Shown one piece after another: positions 62,023-64,000 of a stretch of 64,000 nt of DNA. Positions within the stretch are counted from its first letter, which is position 1; every line of letters begins with the position of its first letter. The translations under genes and the position numbers were made by a program. A model generated the notes under the pieces. The model searched no databases. It had not been told where the DNA came from and worked only from the letters and a program-made list of their open reading frames with translations. The stretch is taken from the NCBI RefSeq assembly GCF_001006005.1, contig NZ_CP011254.1, forward strand, positions 4,216,001-4,280,000, given 5' to 3'. This DNA is from Serratia fonticola. GTDB lineage: Bacteria > Pseudomonadota > Gammaproteobacteria > Enterobacterales > Enterobacteriaceae.

Positions 62023-62054
62023 GCAAAGTAGCGGATTAAACTCCGCTACTTTGC
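62023..62054. terminator. Strong 13-bp hairpin
   Basis: GCAAAGTAGCGGA (62023-62035), loop TTAAAC, TCCGCTACTTTGC (62042-62054) form a perfect stem without a T-run. No gene ends next to it. In the 502 bp between 61701 and 62202 I see only this hairpin and the AT-rich region that should hold the GNAT operon promoter. Confidence 0.5.
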
Positions 62055-62202
62055 CGCAAAATCCGTGCCGTTATCGTATAATTACCTGTTAAGCACCGCG
62101 TTTCGTGGTGCTCCTCGCTTCAAGTGGCTCCACTGAGGTATTATGGCCGAGCGGCCCATTTCGCGGCCAGCTTGCAACAGGTGAGAAAGTATTGATGGCA
62201 TT

Positions 62203-62436
62203 ATGAAAACACTTAAGCCACGCCGCCCTCATGGGAGGTGGATCTATTACATTCTGCACGAAGATATTCTGTGGCCATGCCCAGTCAAATGGGAGTGGGA
62301 AGAGAATTTCGAGGCATGGTTGCCTTTTTACTATTCGCCCACCCTGGAGTTTGTGGCAGGCGATCCGGCGAAAGCCGTCAAGGTGACGAAACCCCAAACG
62401 CCCGGCTTGCAGCCGAAACGCCTGGAGTACGCTTGA
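62203..62436 (+). CDS. Doubtful 77-residue ORF
   Basis: An open frame from ATG 62203 to 62436, rich in Trp, Pro and Tyr (RWIYYILHEDILWPCPVKWEWEENFEAWLPFYYSP). It has no clear SD, and overlaps other open frames on the opposite strand. No family recognised. It may be a degenerate or chance ORF; listed because the stretch otherwise holds nothing. Confidence 0.25.
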   Translation: MKTLKPRRPHGRWIYYILHEDILWPCPVKWEWEENFEAWLPFYYSPTLEFVAGDPAKAVKVTKPQTPGLQPKRLEYA

Positions 62437-62550
62437 TTCGGGGATACCCGATGATTATTCAACCATTCCCTGAGTGCCGATACTCGCCAAGCCATGCTAT
62501 CCAGGCTGAAACAGTCCATCCCCAACGCACAACCGCTTTTCTGGCGGAAC

Positions 62551-62898
62551 TCAATTGAGCAAATCGTGAACGGTACGGCGCACGTAGTGGGTCATCTGTG
62601 CCAGGTCTTCGGGCGCAACCGGGCCACCGCCAGCCATGACGACCTGTTGCTCGATCTGAGTGATCTCTTGCTCAACCCGGTTGGCGATTTGCACCTTGAC
62701 GATCTTGTCTACCGATGACAGCAGAACCTTCAATACCACTTTCAGCGCAATGTTTTCGCAGAATGAATCGTAGGAGTGGGCTGTTGGCGGCGCTTCTACC
62801 GCCGGTGGCGGCATGCGTGGGGCCATAGCCTTGAAACTGTCTACATTTTCAATAATAAGATCCATGTCTCTTATTAGTTCATCAAAATCTTTAGACAC
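62551..62898 (-). CDS. Hypothetical helical protein
   Basis: 115 residues from a GTG at 62898, chosen because AAAGGG lies about 10 nt upstream; the frame stays open further upstream but without an SD and with poor composition. The sequence is mostly amphipathic helix: SKDFDELIRDMDLIIENVDSFKAM, a Pro-rich linker (PRMPPPAVEAPPTA), then a hydrophobic-heptad stretch (IALKVVLKVLLSSVDKIVKVQIANRVEQEITQIEQQ) that could form a coiled coil. No signal peptide or known family. Confidence 0.55.
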   Translation of the reverse strand: MSKDFDELIRDMDLIIENVDSFKAMAPRMPPPAVEAPPTAHSYDSFCENIALKVVLKVLLSSVDKIVKVQIANRVEQEITQIEQQVVMAGGGPVAPEDLAQMTHYVRRTVHDLLN

Positions 62899-63254
62899 TG
62901 ACTTATTTCCCTTTGCAGTACGCAAAAAATAGAACGCCTGGCTTTGGTTGGCGGACAGGCGGACACAGCTTGAATCGACCGGACGTTCAACGGGTGAGCG
63001 GTAGGCTGGTCGGCATTTTAACCCTGCTCGGGTTCCGCAAACAAGATAGGGATGATTGATGGCTAGCCTTATATGTATAACTGCCATTGATGATTTTTCG
63101 CTGACCATACAAAGTGCATTGCCGCACGGAGCTCGGATAACCGGGGGGATATGATAAAAAATGCGAAGGGTATTCAGATAAACGCTTAGACCGCAACCCG
63201 ACAAGCGCTGCACAGGCTAAACTTGAGGGGCAGACATTTACACCGGGAGGAGAT

Positions 63255-63428
63255 ATGGAACCCGAACGTGGCATTAAGCGAGTGATACTTTCTGATGGCG
63301 CTATCAAACATGTGGTGGTGGAAGACGCTATGGGCAACGAGCGCTCCCTGGCCGCCGTAGATTACATCTCTGAGGGGATACAGCCGCCGTTGGAAACGCT
63401 GCCGGAAGTCCCGGCCCAGGAAGAGTAA
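63255..63428 (+). CDS. Small conserved-looking hypothetical protein (57 aa)
   Basis: 57 codons from ATG 63255 behind a near-perfect SD (GGGAGGAG, 63245-63252). The peptide begins MEPERGIKRVILSDGAIKHV, is soluble and acidic at its C-terminus (LETLPEVPAQEE). It has no cysteine, membrane span or known motif. The strong SD and natural composition argue that it is real. The 356 bp upstream (62899-63254), shared with the divergent helical gene, shows no other feature I can support. Confidence 0.6.
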   Translation: MEPERGIKRVILSDGAIKHVVVEDAMGNERSLAAVDYISEGIQPPLETLPEVPAQEE

Positions 63429-63574
63429 AAAGGTCCAGGAGGATTGGTTGTCAACCCTCGGCACCGGGCAGCGATTGCTGCTGCCAATCCGGCACGATAT
63501 TGCCGATTGCTAGCCTTTTCCCCATACTGGCAGAAATTGTGTATTTTAGTGCACCCAGCAGGAAGGGCAAGTCA

Positions 63575-64000
63575 GTGTCAACGGTCAAGAAAAACTCTAC
63601 TCCCACGCTGTTTCTGAAGATCAAACCCCAGGAAGCCGTACTGGTCTTTATCACCATGCTCTGGGGCGGCACTTTTTTGGCCGTGCATCAGGCGATGCTG
63701 GTCAGTGGGCCATTCTTTTTTGTCGGGCTACGTTTTGGCACCGCGACGTTGGCGCTGGTGCTGTTCTCTCTGCGTTCGCTACGCGGGATGACCTGGTACG
63801 AAATCAAGGCCGGAGTGTTTATCGGCACCTCGATCATGTTCGGCTATGGCCTGCAAACCATGGGGCTGCAAACCATCACCAGCAGCCAGTCGGCCTTTAT
63901 TACTGCCATGTACGTGCCGATTGTGCCGTTATTGCAGTGGCTGGTCCTTGGGCGTATGCCGGGGATCATGTCCTGGATTGGCATTCTGCTGGCCTTCGTC
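63575..64000 (+). CDS. EamA/DMT-family transporter, N-terminal part
   Basis: A GTG start at 63575 with AGGAAGG about 8 nt upstream; 142 codons are seen before the window ends. Drug/metabolite transporter features: first span EAVLVFITMLWGGTFLAVHQA near 20-40, FFVGLRFGTATLALVLFSL near 48-66, VFIGTSIMFGYGLQTMGLQTITSSQSAFITAMYVPIVPLLQWL near 80-122. EamA proteins export metabolites or amino acids. Substrate cannot be judged from half a protein. Confidence 0.85.
   Translation, partial: MSTVKKNSTPTLFLKIKPQEAVLVFITMLWGGTFLAVHQAMLVSGPFFFVGLRFGTATLALVLFSLRSLRGMTWYEIKAGVFIGTSIMFGYGLQTMGLQTITSSQSAFITAMYVPIVPLLQWLVLGRMPGIMSWIGILLAFV

Noticed and set aside
62089..62397. Minus-strand 102-codon open frame
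   Set aside because: No SD, odd composition and overlap with another doubtful frame; nothing supports translation.

Overview
The window reads as the chromosome of a gamma-proteobacterium of the order Enterobacterales, most likely Serratia or a close relative. This is inferred from near full-length resemblance of many products to Escherichia coli/Salmonella proteins, combined with a gene order unlike E. coli and REP-like repeats. No rRNA, tRNA, CRISPR array, prophage or intact insertion sequence was seen.

Region by region. (1) About 1-22,200 is a purine/hydantoin catabolism island: hyuA (cut by the window edge), yqeA, yqeB and yqeC (minus strand), ygfK-ssnA-ygfM-xdhD, xanQ, guaD, ghxQ, an rpn-type nuclease gene, then xdhABC on the minus strand. 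The proteins import xanthine, guanine and hypoxanthine, deaminate guanine and oxidise purines with molybdenum hydroxylases, apparently feeding electrons to the YgfK flavo-iron-sulfur protein. Both molybdoenzyme operons start at near-consensus sigma-54 promoters, each with a pair of TATCA-N3-TGATA palindromes 140-200 bp upstream. (2) About 22,200-23,950 is a small, partly AT-rich accessory patch: a DUF1471 periplasmic protein, and a double-glycine-leader, glycine-rich peptide followed by a tiny membrane protein, i.e. a candidate class II microcin with immunity protein. (3) 23,979-33,099 is a divergent polysaccharide-utilisation locus: a heparinase II/III-like lyase, a periplasmic alginate-lyase-family protein, a sugar ABC importer and a second, cytoplasmic alginate-lyase-family protein. 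The divergent intergenic region holds two KdgR-like boxes and a CRP-like site. (4) 33,174-35,612 is an orphan DmsA/YnfE-type Tat-exported molybdoenzyme. (5) 36,666-49,580 is a complete hydrogenase-2 locus (hybO-A-B-C-D-E, hypA, hypB, hybG, hypD, hypE, hypF) plus a HupE-type nickel permease, with a perfect FNR box upstream of hybO. (6) 49,694-51,811 encodes two proteins of unknown function. (7) 52,002-59,173 is a partial cobalamin cluster (cobD divergent; cbiB-cbiP-cobU-cobS-cobC-cobT behind a cobalamin riboswitch), covering the steps from the corrin to the finished coenzyme. (8) 59,266-61,700 is a minus-strand GNAT / LuxR-type regulator / NCS1 permease operon. (9) The end holds small hypothetical genes and the start of an EamA-type exporter.

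Most modules suit anaerobic or micro-oxic life in a host or sediment: FNR-linked hydrogen oxidation, molybdenum enzymes, B12 synthesis and purine scavenging. The novelty candidates are the microcin-like pair, the KdgR-box lyase/ABC locus, the shared sigma-54/palindrome architecture of the purine island, and several small ORFs.
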